Of a stretch of DNA of 64,000 bases, positions 18,193 through 26,319 are shown in pieces. The notes beneath the pieces were generated by a model. That model ran no database searches and was not told the DNA's origin. It saw only the letters and a list, made by a program, of their open reading frames with translations. The position numbers were made by a program, and so were the translations under genes. Within the stretch, counting starts at the first letter, position 1. Every line of letters starts with the position of its first letter. This DNA comes from Sinorhizobium sp. RAC02 (GTDB lineage: Bacteria; Pseudomonadota; Alphaproteobacteria; Rhizobiales; Rhizobiaceae). The DNA is taken from positions 558,001-622,000 of the forward strand of contig NZ_CP016450.1 of the NCBI RefSeq assembly GCF_001713395.1, given 5' to 3'.

Positions 18193-20249
18193 GGGTTTTT
18201 CCTCAGACGGATCAGCGCGTCGGCCGCGACGACACCGTCGCCAGCTGGCAGCACCATTAAGGGATTAACGTCCAGTTCGTCGATTATTGAAGCGTTTGAA
18301 ACGACATAGGATGCCGTTGATGCGACGGCAGCGACAAGCGCATCGATATCGCCCTTCGGGCCGCCGCGATAACCGTTCAGCAGCTTTGCGATTTTCAGCT
18401 TGGAGATCGCCTCGCGGATCGTTTTTTCATCGGTCGGCAGGGTCAAGATCGCGGAATCTTCGAGCAATTCGACCAAAATACCGCCTGCACCGATGGTCAG
18501 CACCGGACCGGCGACGGGATCCCGCATGGCGCCGACGATGAGCTCGGCAACGGGTTTTCCCACCATCTTTTCGATGAGGAAACCGGAAGCGACGCCGGCC
18601 ATGGCCTTGGCGGCCTCCAGCACGGCCTCGCGGCTGGCGAGGTTCAACTTGACGGCGCCGGCCTCGGTCTTGTGGGCGACGCCCAAGCCCTTGAGAACGA
18701 CGGGGAAGCCGAGGTTTTGCGCAGCGTCGGCGGCGGCCTCCGTGGTCTCGGCCGTGATGCCCTTCGGCACGGTGAGGCCATGGGCTGCAAGGGCCTGCTT
18801 TGCCTCGTGCTCGGTGAGCGTAACCGCTTCACCTTCCCCGGCTGCGGCCTTGAGGAGCGGGGCAGGCAGGGGCTTGTTCCAGATTTCGCCGATGCCGGCG
18901 GCGGCTTCAGCGGCGGCCAATGCCTCCTCGATGCCGTAGAAGGGCACGATGCCGTTCTGCATCAGCATTTCGGCGGTCGCTTCCGGCATGTTCTCGCCCA
19001 TGCTGGCGACGATGCCGGCATTCGCGCCCGTCGCCTTCGACGCATCAATGACGGCGTGGCAGGTGGTGATCCAGTCGGCGGCGTCGCAGCGGTCGAGGCG
19101 GGGGAAATCGAGCACGACGAGGTTCAGGGCGTAGCCGCCCTGCATCATGGTCGTGAAGGCCTGCGTCTGCTTCTCGTGGTTGCCCCACACGAAGGTGTGG
19201 TAGTCGAGCGGGTTGGAGATCGTCACCATCTGGCCGAGCGTTTCACGCAGCGGCTGGCGCTGGTCTTGCCGGAGTTCACGGTAATTCACTTTCCGCTTCA
19301 CGCCGGCATCCGCCATCAGCGAGGCCTCGCCGCCGGAGCAGCTCATCGAGGAGATGTCGTAGTTCTGAAGCGGGCCGGCGATGTGCAGCAGTTTTAGCGT
19401 TTCCAGCAATTCCGGCAGCGTCTCGACGCGGCCGATGCCGAGGCGGGCGAGTAGGGCGGAGGAAACGGCGTCGTTGCCGGCGAGCGAGGCCGTGTGCGAG
19501 ACGGTGGCGAGCTGCGCCTGTTCCGATTTACCGACCTTCAAAGTCACGACCGGCTTCTTCAGCTCGCGCGATCGCAAGGCCAGGCGTTCGAGGGAGGCGA
19601 GGCTGTCAAAACCCTCGATATGCAGGCCGACGGCGGTGACGCGCGGGTCTTCCAGCACGGCGCAGGCGAGGTCGGCGAGACCGGTCTGCGCCTGGTTGCC
19701 GGCGGTCAGGATATAGGCGAGCGGCAGGCCGCGCTGCTGCATGGAAATGTTGCAGGCGATGTTGGAGGACTGCGTGAGGACGGCGACGCCCTTGTCGATG
19801 CGCAGCATGCCGTGCTGATCGGGCCACAGCAGGGCGCCGTCCAGCATGTTGATGAAGCCGTAGCAGTTCGGCCCGAGCACCGGCATGTCGCCGGCCGCTT
19901 CCACCAGCGCCTTCTGCAAATCGTCGCCGTCGGCAAGCTCGCTGACGGCCTCGCGGAAACCGGAGGCGTAGCACACCGCGCCGCCGGCGCCACGCGCCGC
20001 GAGATCGCGGATGATGCCGATGGTGAGTTCTCGGTTGACGCCGACGAAGGAGGCGTCCGGCGCACCCGGAAGATCGGCGACGGAGCGGTAGCATTTGCGC
20101 CCGAGGATTTCGTCCTCGCGCGGATGCACCGGCCAGATCTCGCCGGAAAAACCCATCTTGTCGCACTGGAAGATGACGCGGCGCGCCTCCTTGCCGCCGA
20201 AGACGGCGATGGAGCGGGGCCGGATGAGGCGGTCGAGGGGACGTGTCAT
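18189..20249 (-). CDS. ADP-forming acyl-CoA synthetase (probable betaine-CoA ligase)
   Basis: A 686-residue NDP-forming acyl-CoA synthetase. The order is a CoA-binding domain (about 1-130, RPRSIAVFGG), succinyl-CoA ligase-like domains (about 150-440, with the phospho-histidine region VSHTASLAGND) and a C-terminal ATP-grasp domain (about 460-686, with FPVVLKGLG and DVNPLMVLPAG). It would activate a carboxylate to its CoA thioester. Between an acyl-CoA dehydrogenase and CaiD, the likely substrate is gamma-butyrobetaine, crotonobetaine or carnitine; this is inference. The start MTRPLDRL was chosen because the CoA-binding domain begins there. It overlaps caiD by four bases. Confidence 0.82.
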   Translation of the reverse strand: MTRPLDRLIRPRSIAVFGGKEARRVIFQCDKMGFSGEIWPVHPREDEILGRKCYRSVADLPGAPDASFVGVNRELTIGIIRDLAARGAGGAVCYASGFREAVSELADGDDLQKALVEAAGDMPVLGPNCYGFINMLDGALLWPDQHGMLRIDKGVAVLTQSSNIACNISMQQRGLPLAYILTAGNQAQTGLADLACAVLEDPRVTAVGLHIEGFDSLASLERLALRSRELKKPVVTLKVGKSEQAQLATVSHTASLAGNDAVSSALLARLGIGRVETLPELLETLKLLHIAGPLQNYDISSMSCSGGEASLMADAGVKRKVNYRELRQDQRQPLRETLGQMVTISNPLDYHTFVWGNHEKQTQAFTTMMQGGYALNLVVLDFPRLDRCDAADWITTCHAVIDASKATGANAGIVASMGENMPEATAEMLMQNGIVPFYGIEEALAAAEAAAGIGEIWNKPLPAPLLKAAAGEGEAVTLTEHEAKQALAAHGLTVPKGITAETTEAAADAAQNLGFPVVLKGLGVAHKTEAGAVKLNLASREAVLEAAKAMAGVASGFLIEKMVGKPVAELIVGAMRDPVAGPVLTIGAGGILVELLEDSAILTLPTDEKTIREAISKLKIAKLLNGYRGGPKGDIDALVAAVASTASYVVSNASIIDELDVNPLMVLPAGDGVVAADALIRLRKNP

Positions 20250-20256
20250 ATGGACA

Positions 20257-21417
20257 TTACGCTCCGAGCGGCCTGAGCAGATCACGGCTGATGATGTGCC
20301 GCTGGATTTCCGACGTGCCGTCCCAGATGCGCTCGACGCGGGCATCGCGCCAGAAGCGGGCGAGCGGCAGGTCGTCCATCAGGCCCATGCCGCCGAAAAT
20401 CTGGATCGCCTCGTCGGTGACGCGGGCGAGCATTTCGGTGGCATAGACCTTTGCCGAGGCGATTTCGCGGTTCGACGGCAGGCCCTGATCGAGCCGCCAT
20501 GCGGCATTGAGCGTCAGGAGGTCGGCGGCGTCGATCTCTGTGATCATGTCGGCGAGCTTGAAGGAGACGCCCTGATTTGCCCCGATCGGCTTGCCGAATT
20601 GTTTGCGCTCGGCGGCATAGTTCAACGCGTAGTCGAAGGCGCGGCGGGCGCGGCCGACGGAGGTCGCGGCGACCGTGATGCGGGTCGCGTAGAGCCAGTC
20701 GTTGGCGATGTCGAAGCCCTTGTGGACTTCGCCGAGGATCTGGGAGGAGGGCAGGCGGCATTCGTCGAAGTTGAGAATGCAGTTCTTGTAGCCACGGTGC
20801 GAGACCGACTCGTAGCCGTTGCGGATCTCGAAACCCGGCGTGCCGCGGTCAACGAGGAAGCAGGTGATGAGCTTCTTCTTGCCGCGCGGCGTATCTTCCT
20901 CGCCCGTCGCGATGAAGACGATGACGAAATCGGCGATGTTGGCATGGCTGATGAAATGCTTCGTGCCGTTGACGACCCAGTCGTCGCCGTCCTTGCGGGC
21001 GAAACATTTCATGCCGCGCACGTCGGAGCCGGCATCCGGCTCGGTCATGGCGAGCGCGTCGAACTTTTCGCCGCTGACGGCCGGCAGAAGGTAGCGTTCG
21101 CGTTGCTCGTCGTTGCAGGCCATCAGGATGCCGGAGGGGCGGCCGAAGAAGACGGTGAGCGCCATCGAGCCGCGGCCGAGTTCGCGCTCGACCAGCGTAA
21201 ACGAGGTGTGGTCGAGGCCGGCACCGCCCACTTCTTCCGGCATGTTGCAGCCGAAGAAGCCGATTTCCTTGCACTTGCGGGCGATTTCCTGGCCGAGTTC
21301 CGGCGGCACGTGACCGGTGCGCTCGACCTCGTTTTCGTGCGGATAAATTTCCGTTTCGACGAAGGAGCGGACCGTATCCACGATCATCTGCTGCTCGTCG
21401 GTCAATGCGAAGTTCAT
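20257..21417 (-). CDS. Acyl-CoA dehydrogenase (probable gamma-butyrobetainyl-CoA dehydrogenase)
   Basis: A 386-residue FAD-dependent acyl-CoA dehydrogenase beginning MNFALTDEQQMIVDTVRSF. The flavin-binding motif AMTEPDAGSDV and the C-terminal QIFGGMGLMDDLPLARFWRD are typical. The expected catalytic base position follows in DARVERIWDGTSEIQ, where the Glu of DGTSEIQ is the usual acyl-CoA dehydrogenase site. In this operon it would desaturate butyrobetainyl-CoA to crotonobetainyl-CoA, feeding CaiD. Substrate is inferred from context only. A 130-base spacer with a hairpin separates it from the carnitine dehydrogenase gene. Confidence 0.8.
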   Translation of the reverse strand: MNFALTDEQQMIVDTVRSFVETEIYPHENEVERTGHVPPELGQEIARKCKEIGFFGCNMPEEVGGAGLDHTSFTLVERELGRGSMALTVFFGRPSGILMACNDEQRERYLLPAVSGEKFDALAMTEPDAGSDVRGMKCFARKDGDDWVVNGTKHFISHANIADFVIVFIATGEEDTPRGKKKLITCFLVDRGTPGFEIRNGYESVSHRGYKNCILNFDECRLPSSQILGEVHKGFDIANDWLYATRITVAATSVGRARRAFDYALNYAAERKQFGKPIGANQGVSFKLADMITEIDAADLLTLNAAWRLDQGLPSNREIASAKVYATEMLARVTDEAIQIFGGMGLMDDLPLARFWRDARVERIWDGTSEIQRHIISRDLLRPLGA

Positions 21418-21474
21418 GGCATTCCCCCTCGAATTCTTTTGGGGCCGCGTGGCGGCCATAGCCCTTTGCGGGGC

Positions 21475-21499
21475 ATCTCCCCCAATGAGCGGGGGAGAT
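21475..21499. repeat. Intra-operon hairpin, perfect 9-bp stem
   Basis: ATCTCCCCC and GGGGGAGAT flank a 7-base loop in the 130-base gap between the carnitine dehydrogenase and acyl-CoA dehydrogenase genes. No T-run follows on either strand. It resembles the small palindromic modules of the RIME-like repeats and may stabilise or attenuate the transcript. Confidence 0.5.
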
Positions 21500-21547
21500 T
21501 GTGTTCTGCGTCGGGCGCCGTTCCTCTCCGGCACTTCAACGGTTTCG

Positions 21548-23041
21548 TCAGGCGCGCTTTTGCCCGACGCTGCGGCCGGCACTTTCCGGTGTCGCCAGCT
21601 TGGCATGGGCGTCCGCGATCGGCTTGATCTTCGCCAGCACGTCCGCAGGCGCATCGACGCTCTTGCCGGCCTTCGAGTCGACGTGAAGCATCATCTGCTC
21701 TGCCGTCGCGATGACATCGCCGGTCGCGGCATCGTGGATGCGGGTGAAGAAGTGCAGCCGCTTGCCGTCGGACGCCAGAAGCTGAAGCGTCGTGTAGAGC
21801 GCCTGGCCGAGCTTGGCTTCGTCGATGTGGCGGATGTGGGTTTCCACCGTGTAGTAGCTGTGGCCGGCTTCGACATAGGCGAAGTCCACGCCGATCAGCC
21901 GCAGCAACGCGTCCGACGTATCGCCGAAGAGCTGGAGGTAACGGTGCTCGGTCATGTGGCCGTTATAGTCGACCCAGGCGGCGTTGACCTTGGTATCGAC
22001 GAGGCGCAGGGGCTCGGCTTCCGAAACTTCCACCTTGGCCTTGCCGGCCTTGGCCCAGAGATGTTCCTCGAATTCGGCGAGCAGCTTGCCAGAACCCCAG
22101 CCCTTGCCGTCGTCGCCGGCCTTCAGCGCATGCATGATGCCGACGAGGTTCTGGTCGCGGATGCGCTCCAGGTCGCGGATGCCGCGGGCGCCGGACTGGG
22201 CGTCCGACTGGTTGGCGATCTTTTCCACCAGCTCGTCGTTGAGATCGACGACGTCGGTGAGCTTCGTCCAGGGCCAGGAGAGGCAGGGACCGAACTGGGC
22301 GAGGAAGTGGCGCATGCCGGCTTCACCGCCCGCGATGCGGTAGGTCTCGAACATGCCCATCTGCGCCCAGCGCATGCCGAACGAATAGCGGATCACATCG
22401 TCGAGCGTCTCGGTGTCGCAGATGTCGTCCTTGATGAGCCAGAGGCCTTCGCGCCAGACGGCTTCGAGCAGGCGGTCACCGACGAAGGCCTCGATCTCCT
22501 TCTTGATGATCACGCCCTTCATGCCGATCGGCGCGAGCTTGGCCTTGGCGTCTTCGAGCGTCGCCTTGCTGGTCTTTTCGCCGCCGACCAGTTCGGCGAG
22601 CGGTAGCAGGTAGACGGGGTTATAGGGATGCGCGACGAACAGGCGTTCGGGGTGCTTCATGTCGCGCTGCAGGTCGGTCGGCATCAAGCCTGACGTGGAC
22701 GAGCCGATCAGCGCGTCTGGCTTTGCGGCCGCATCGATCTGGGTCAGCACGCCGCGCTTCAGTTCTAGGCGCTCGGGAACGCTTTCCTGAATCCAATCAG
22801 CGTCTTTGACGGCGTCTTCCAAGCTCTTGCAGAAGGTGATTTTGCCCTTCGGCGGCAGCGGCGCCATGGTGAGCATGCCATAGGCGCGCTCGGCATTGGC
22901 CATCACTTCGCCGATGATGCGCTCGGCTTCCGGATGCGGATCGAATATATTGACGTCGATGCCGGCGAGCGCGAAGCGCGCCACCCAGGCGCCGCCGATG
23001 ACGCCGCCGCCAACGCAGGCTGCTTTCTGGATCTGGCTCAT
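21548..23041 (-). CDS. lcdH: L-carnitine 3-dehydrogenase fused to betainyl-CoA thioesterase
   Basis: A 497-residue two-domain protein. The first part (about 1-320) is a 3-hydroxyacyl-CoA-dehydrogenase-like NAD enzyme with the Rossmann motif VGGGVIGGAW and the segment VAHPYNPVYLLPLAELVGG, typical of L-carnitine dehydrogenase. The second (about 340-475) is a hot-dog thioesterase, with VDYNGHMTEHRYLQLFGD as its active-site helix. The first domain would form 3-dehydrocarnitine; the second would release glycine betaine from betainyl-CoA. Such fusions are known in rhizobial carnitine degradation. It overlaps the cleavage-enzyme gene by four bases. Confidence 0.92.
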   Translation of the reverse strand: MSQIQKAACVGGGVIGGAWVARFALAGIDVNIFDPHPEAERIIGEVMANAERAYGMLTMAPLPPKGKITFCKSLEDAVKDADWIQESVPERLELKRGVLTQIDAAAKPDALIGSSTSGLMPTDLQRDMKHPERLFVAHPYNPVYLLPLAELVGGEKTSKATLEDAKAKLAPIGMKGVIIKKEIEAFVGDRLLEAVWREGLWLIKDDICDTETLDDVIRYSFGMRWAQMGMFETYRIAGGEAGMRHFLAQFGPCLSWPWTKLTDVVDLNDELVEKIANQSDAQSGARGIRDLERIRDQNLVGIMHALKAGDDGKGWGSGKLLAEFEEHLWAKAGKAKVEVSEAEPLRLVDTKVNAAWVDYNGHMTEHRYLQLFGDTSDALLRLIGVDFAYVEAGHSYYTVETHIRHIDEAKLGQALYTTLQLLASDGKRLHFFTRIHDAATGDVIATAEQMMLHVDSKAGKSVDAPADVLAKIKPIADAHAKLATPESAGRSVGQKRA

Positions 23042-23949
23042 TTCGGCGCCCGCTTCTGGAGTTTCAGCTTTTCGCGCACTTCGGCCGGGCCGATGATGCG
23101 GGCACCCATGCCTTCAACCACGTTCACGGCCTTTTCGACGAGCTGCGCATTGGTCGCGAGCTGGCCCTTGCCGACATAGAGATTGTCTTCAAGCCCGACG
23201 CGCACATTGCCGCCGGCCAGGATGGACGCGGCCGGATAGGCCATGGCATTACGGCCGATCGAGAAGGCCGAGAACGTCCAGTTGGCCGGCACGTTGTTGA
23301 CCATCGCCATGAAGGTGTTGAGGTCGTCGGGCGCGCCCCACGGAATGCCCATGCAGAGCTGGATGAGCACCGGATCCTCGATGACGCCTTCCTCGACGAG
23401 CTGCTTGGCGAACCACAGGTGGCCGGTGTCGAAGGCCTCGATTTCCGGGCGGACGCCGAGGTCGGTCATCATCTTGCCCATGGCGCGCAGCATGGACGGC
23501 GTGTTGGTCATCACGTAGTCGCCGAGCGAGAAGTTCATCGTGCCGCAGTCGAGCGTACAGATTTCCGGCAGGCATTCGGCGACGTGGCTGACGCGCTCGG
23601 TGGCGCCGACCATGTCAGTGCCGTTGGGGTTCAGCGGCAGCGGCTGTTCGGTGCCGCCGAAGATAATGTCGCCGCCCATGCCGGCGGTGAGGTTCAGCAC
23701 CACGTCCACCTCGGCATCGCGGATGCGCTCGGTCACTTCGCGGTAGAGATCGTTGCGGCGGCTCGGTGCGCCGGTTTCCGGGTCGCGGACGTGGCAATGC
23801 ACGACGGCGGCACCGGCCTTGGCGGCGTCGATCGCCGATTCAGCGATCTGCTTGGGCGAACGCGGCACGTGGGGCGATTTGCCGGCGGTGTCGCCGGAGC
23901 CGGTGACGGCGCAGGTGATGAAGATATCACGGTTCATGGCTAAGGGCAT
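23038..23949 (-). CDS. Dehydrocarnitine cleavage enzyme (BKACE, DUF849)
   Basis: A 303-residue TIM-barrel beta-keto acid cleavage enzyme. It would condense 3-dehydrocarnitine with acetyl-CoA to give betainyl-CoA and acetoacetate. The metal-binding histidines are in AAVVHCHVRDPETG, with further family motifs LNLTAGMGGD and GGNVRVGLEDNLYVGKGQLA. The start MPLAMNRD was chosen because GGGAGA precedes it; a longer frame upstream would cross the divergent regulator. It is the first gene of the operon and is followed by the carnitine dehydrogenase that makes its substrate. Confidence 0.9.
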   Translation of the reverse strand: MPLAMNRDIFITCAVTGSGDTAGKSPHVPRSPKQIAESAIDAAKAGAAVVHCHVRDPETGAPSRRNDLYREVTERIRDAEVDVVLNLTAGMGGDIIFGGTEQPLPLNPNGTDMVGATERVSHVAECLPEICTLDCGTMNFSLGDYVMTNTPSMLRAMGKMMTDLGVRPEIEAFDTGHLWFAKQLVEEGVIEDPVLIQLCMGIPWGAPDDLNTFMAMVNNVPANWTFSAFSIGRNAMAYPAASILAGGNVRVGLEDNLYVGKGQLATNAQLVEKAVNVVEGMGARIIGPAEVREKLKLQKRAPK

Positions 23950-24042
23950 TCGATCTCTCCCAGTATTCTCATTGGGTCCATTACGAGCCAAGAGACGGCG
24001 CAATGCTTTCACTTTTCGGATCCATTCTTGACAATTCGAGAG

Positions 24043-25038
24043 ATGAACACGCATGCTTCCGCCATGCTTGATCCCTCTTCCGATACCCTCGACATCGATA
24101 TCCTCGTGCTGCCCGAGACGAACCTCATTCTCGTCGCCTCGGTCATCGAGCCCCTGCGCGCCGCCAACCGCATTTCCGGCCAGGCGCTTTACCGCTGGCG
24201 GATTTTTTCCCCCGACGGCCAGCCGGTCGAGACGCGGAGCCGCATACCGGTGCCGGTCGACGGCCTGTTCCGGCCTGAGCGGGAGAAAGAGCCGCTCTTC
24301 GTGCTTTCGAGCTATCAATGGCAGATGAGTGCGACGCCTCTGTTGCGACGCCAGCTTTCACAGACTGCGCGCCATCGCACGATGATGGCTGGTATCGAAT
24401 CGGGAAGCTGGCTGCTTGCCGAAGCCAGCCTGTTGAACGGCCATTCCGTGACGATCCACTGGGAGGACATGGAGGAGTTCGCCTCCCGCTATCCGCAGAT
24501 CGCGGTGATGCGCGAGCGCTACGTCATCGACGGCAAGCGCATCACCACAGGCGGTTCCTTGCCGACGCTTGACCTGATGCTGGAGATCATCCGCCGCCGA
24601 CAGGGTTATTCGCTGGCGCTCGAAGTGTCCCGGTTGTTCATCTACGAACACGAGCGGACCGGCGGGCTGTTGCAGGTGCCGGCCCTTGGCAACATGCGCA
24701 TCGCCGACCAGCGCGTCAGCCAAGCGGTGCGACTGATGGAGGAGACGGTGGACGCGCCGTTGACGCTGACACGACTGGCAAAACGCGTCGGCATCAGCGC
24801 ACGTCATCTCCAGGACCTGTTCCAGGAATCGATGGGTGTCGCGCCGCACCAGCACTATCTGGCGCTGAGGCTGAACGCCGCCCGGCGGAAGGTCATCGAG
24901 ACCAAGGCCGAGTTCGCCGATATCGCGGCGCTCACCGGCTTCAACTCCTCCTCCGCCTTTTCGCGCAGCTACCGCGCGCACTATCACGAGAGCCCGACGG
25001 AAACCCGGCGGCGGTTGCGGGCTGGGGCCAAAGGCTAA
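24043..25038 (+). CDS. cdhR: GlxA/CdhR-type AraC-family regulator of the carnitine operon
   Basis: A 331-residue regulator. The N-terminal half (about 15-200) is a DJ-1/PfpI-like GATase1 domain without the catalytic cysteine nucleophile, and the C-terminal part (about 225-325) holds two AraC helix-turn-helices (TLTRLAKRVGISARHLQDLF and FADIAALTGFNSSSAFSRSY). This matches CdhR, the carnitine regulator described in Pseudomonas. It is divergent from the carnitine operon across 93 bases. The ATG at 24043 has GAGAG close upstream; a TTG at 24028 or the ATG at 24064 are alternatives. Its stop overlaps the converging LysR gene by four bases. Confidence 0.85.
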   Translation: MNTHASAMLDPSSDTLDIDILVLPETNLILVASVIEPLRAANRISGQALYRWRIFSPDGQPVETRSRIPVPVDGLFRPEREKEPLFVLSSYQWQMSATPLLRRQLSQTARHRTMMAGIESGSWLLAEASLLNGHSVTIHWEDMEEFASRYPQIAVMRERYVIDGKRITTGGSLPTLDLMLEIIRRRQGYSLALEVSRLFIYEHERTGGLLQVPALGNMRIADQRVSQAVRLMEETVDAPLTLTRLAKRVGISARHLQDLFQESMGVAPHQHYLALRLNAARRKVIETKAEFADIAALTGFNSSSAFSRSYRAHYHESPTETRRRLRAGAKG

Positions 25039-26198
25039 AGTTTCGAAAGGAGCGCGAAAATCGTTTCGGCTGCTTGCCGCGACAACGCATCGCGTGGCCA
25101 GACGAGGCTCAGCGATTGCTGGTAGGCGGCATCCAGCGGCAACAGCGTCGGCGGCGGGTTGATGTTGGCGACGGAGTGCTCCGGCAGAACGGAAAGGTGG
25201 CCGTGGTCCAGCACGAGATTGATGATGACCGGGATCGAATCGACCTCGACCACCGTCAGGCGGGCGCGTTCGGCTGCGGACAGCGTGGCTTCCAGGAAGC
25301 GGTCCGTCATCTGCCGCAGGCCGCTGCGGGGACTTGGCACGGCGATGGGGTAACGACGCAAAAGTGCCGGGACATCCTGCCGCTCGATGTCATCCATCGT
25401 GCGCGGGCCGGCAAGTGCCAGTTGCGAACGGCCGATCAAACTGCCGTCGAATTCGGCGGGATACCGGTCCGTGTCGAGCAGGATCAGATCGAAACGGCGG
25501 TTTTTCAGGCCGGAGACAAGTTCGTCCGCCGTGGTGGAAGACAGGAAGAGCGGCTGGCGTGGTCGTGCTGAGCGCCATGCGACGGCAAGGCCCGCCAGCA
25601 TCGCCGCAATCTCGCTTTCGTGACCGAAGGGAATGATCGTGCCGAGGCGCCAGGTGGCGGCACTGCGACGGAAGCGTTCAGCGGAAGCGGCGAAAAGCAG
25701 GTCCCACGCGGCACCGATCTGTTCGGCGAGCGCCAGGGCCTCGAGGCCGGCAGGCGTGCAGCTTATGCCAGTCGCCGAACGGTCGAGCATCTTGCTGCCG
25801 ATCGCCGCTTCCAGATGGCTGAGCTGGCGGGTGAGTTGCGGCTGGCCAAGGCCGAGGCTTTTGGCAGCGGCATTGATGCTGCCGGCCCTTGCTGTGGCCG
25901 CGAAGCGGGCGAGGGCAGCGAGCGAAATGGCGGGTCGTGTCCGTCCACCTTCGCCGAGGGCGGCCAGGGCGTCGGCAGCGCGGGCGATTTCGGCAAAGCG
26001 GGGCAGGCGCGCCTCGGCCTCCAGGGTGGGCACGAGCGCCTGGCCGTCGCGCCGCACAAGCGGCACGGAGAGAACGGCCTCGACGCGGCGGAGCGCGGCA
26101 CTGGCGCTGGAGGCAGGGCGTCCCGCAACTGCCGCCGCCCTGCGGATGCCGCGTTCTTCGAGAATGCTGTGCACAAGGCAAAGCGTGGACAGATCCAC
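25035..26198 (-). CDS. LysR-family regulator with two tandem N-terminal HTH domains
   Basis: A 387-residue protein starting at GTG (VDLSTLCLVHSILEERG), with AAAGGAG at good distance. The first HTH-like unit spans about 3-60 (GIRRAAAVAGRPASSASAAL). A second, more canonical LysR HTH spans about 88-145 (GSINAAAKSLGLGQPQLTRQ). The effector-binding domain follows (about 160-387). Standard LysR proteins have one HTH and about 300 residues. It is divergent from the ergothioneine-type operon across 121 bases, so it is its probable regulator, perhaps sensing ergothioneine or thiourocanate. Confidence 0.8.
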   Translation of the reverse strand: MDLSTLCLVHSILEERGIRRAAAVAGRPASSASAALRRVEAVLSVPLVRRDGQALVPTLEAEARLPRFAEIARAADALAALGEGGRTRPAISLAALARFAATARAGSINAAAKSLGLGQPQLTRQLSHLEAAIGSKMLDRSATGISCTPAGLEALALAEQIGAAWDLLFAASAERFRRSAATWRLGTIIPFGHESEIAAMLAGLAVAWRSARPRQPLFLSSTTADELVSGLKNRRFDLILLDTDRYPAEFDGSLIGRSQLALAGPRTMDDIERQDVPALLRRYPIAVPSPRSGLRQMTDRFLEATLSAAERARLTVVEVDSIPVIINLVLDHGHLSVLPEHSVANINPPPTLLPLDAAYQQSLSLVWPRDALSRQAAETIFALLSKL

Positions 26199-26319
26199 AG
26201 GCGGCTCCTTTGGCTTGCGGCGAGTGTTCGGCTTATAGCATGAACCGTACGGACTTTGGGATATACGCTCGACCCGCGTTCCGCATAACATCCATCTTGA
26301 AAAACGGGTTCCTTTGAAA

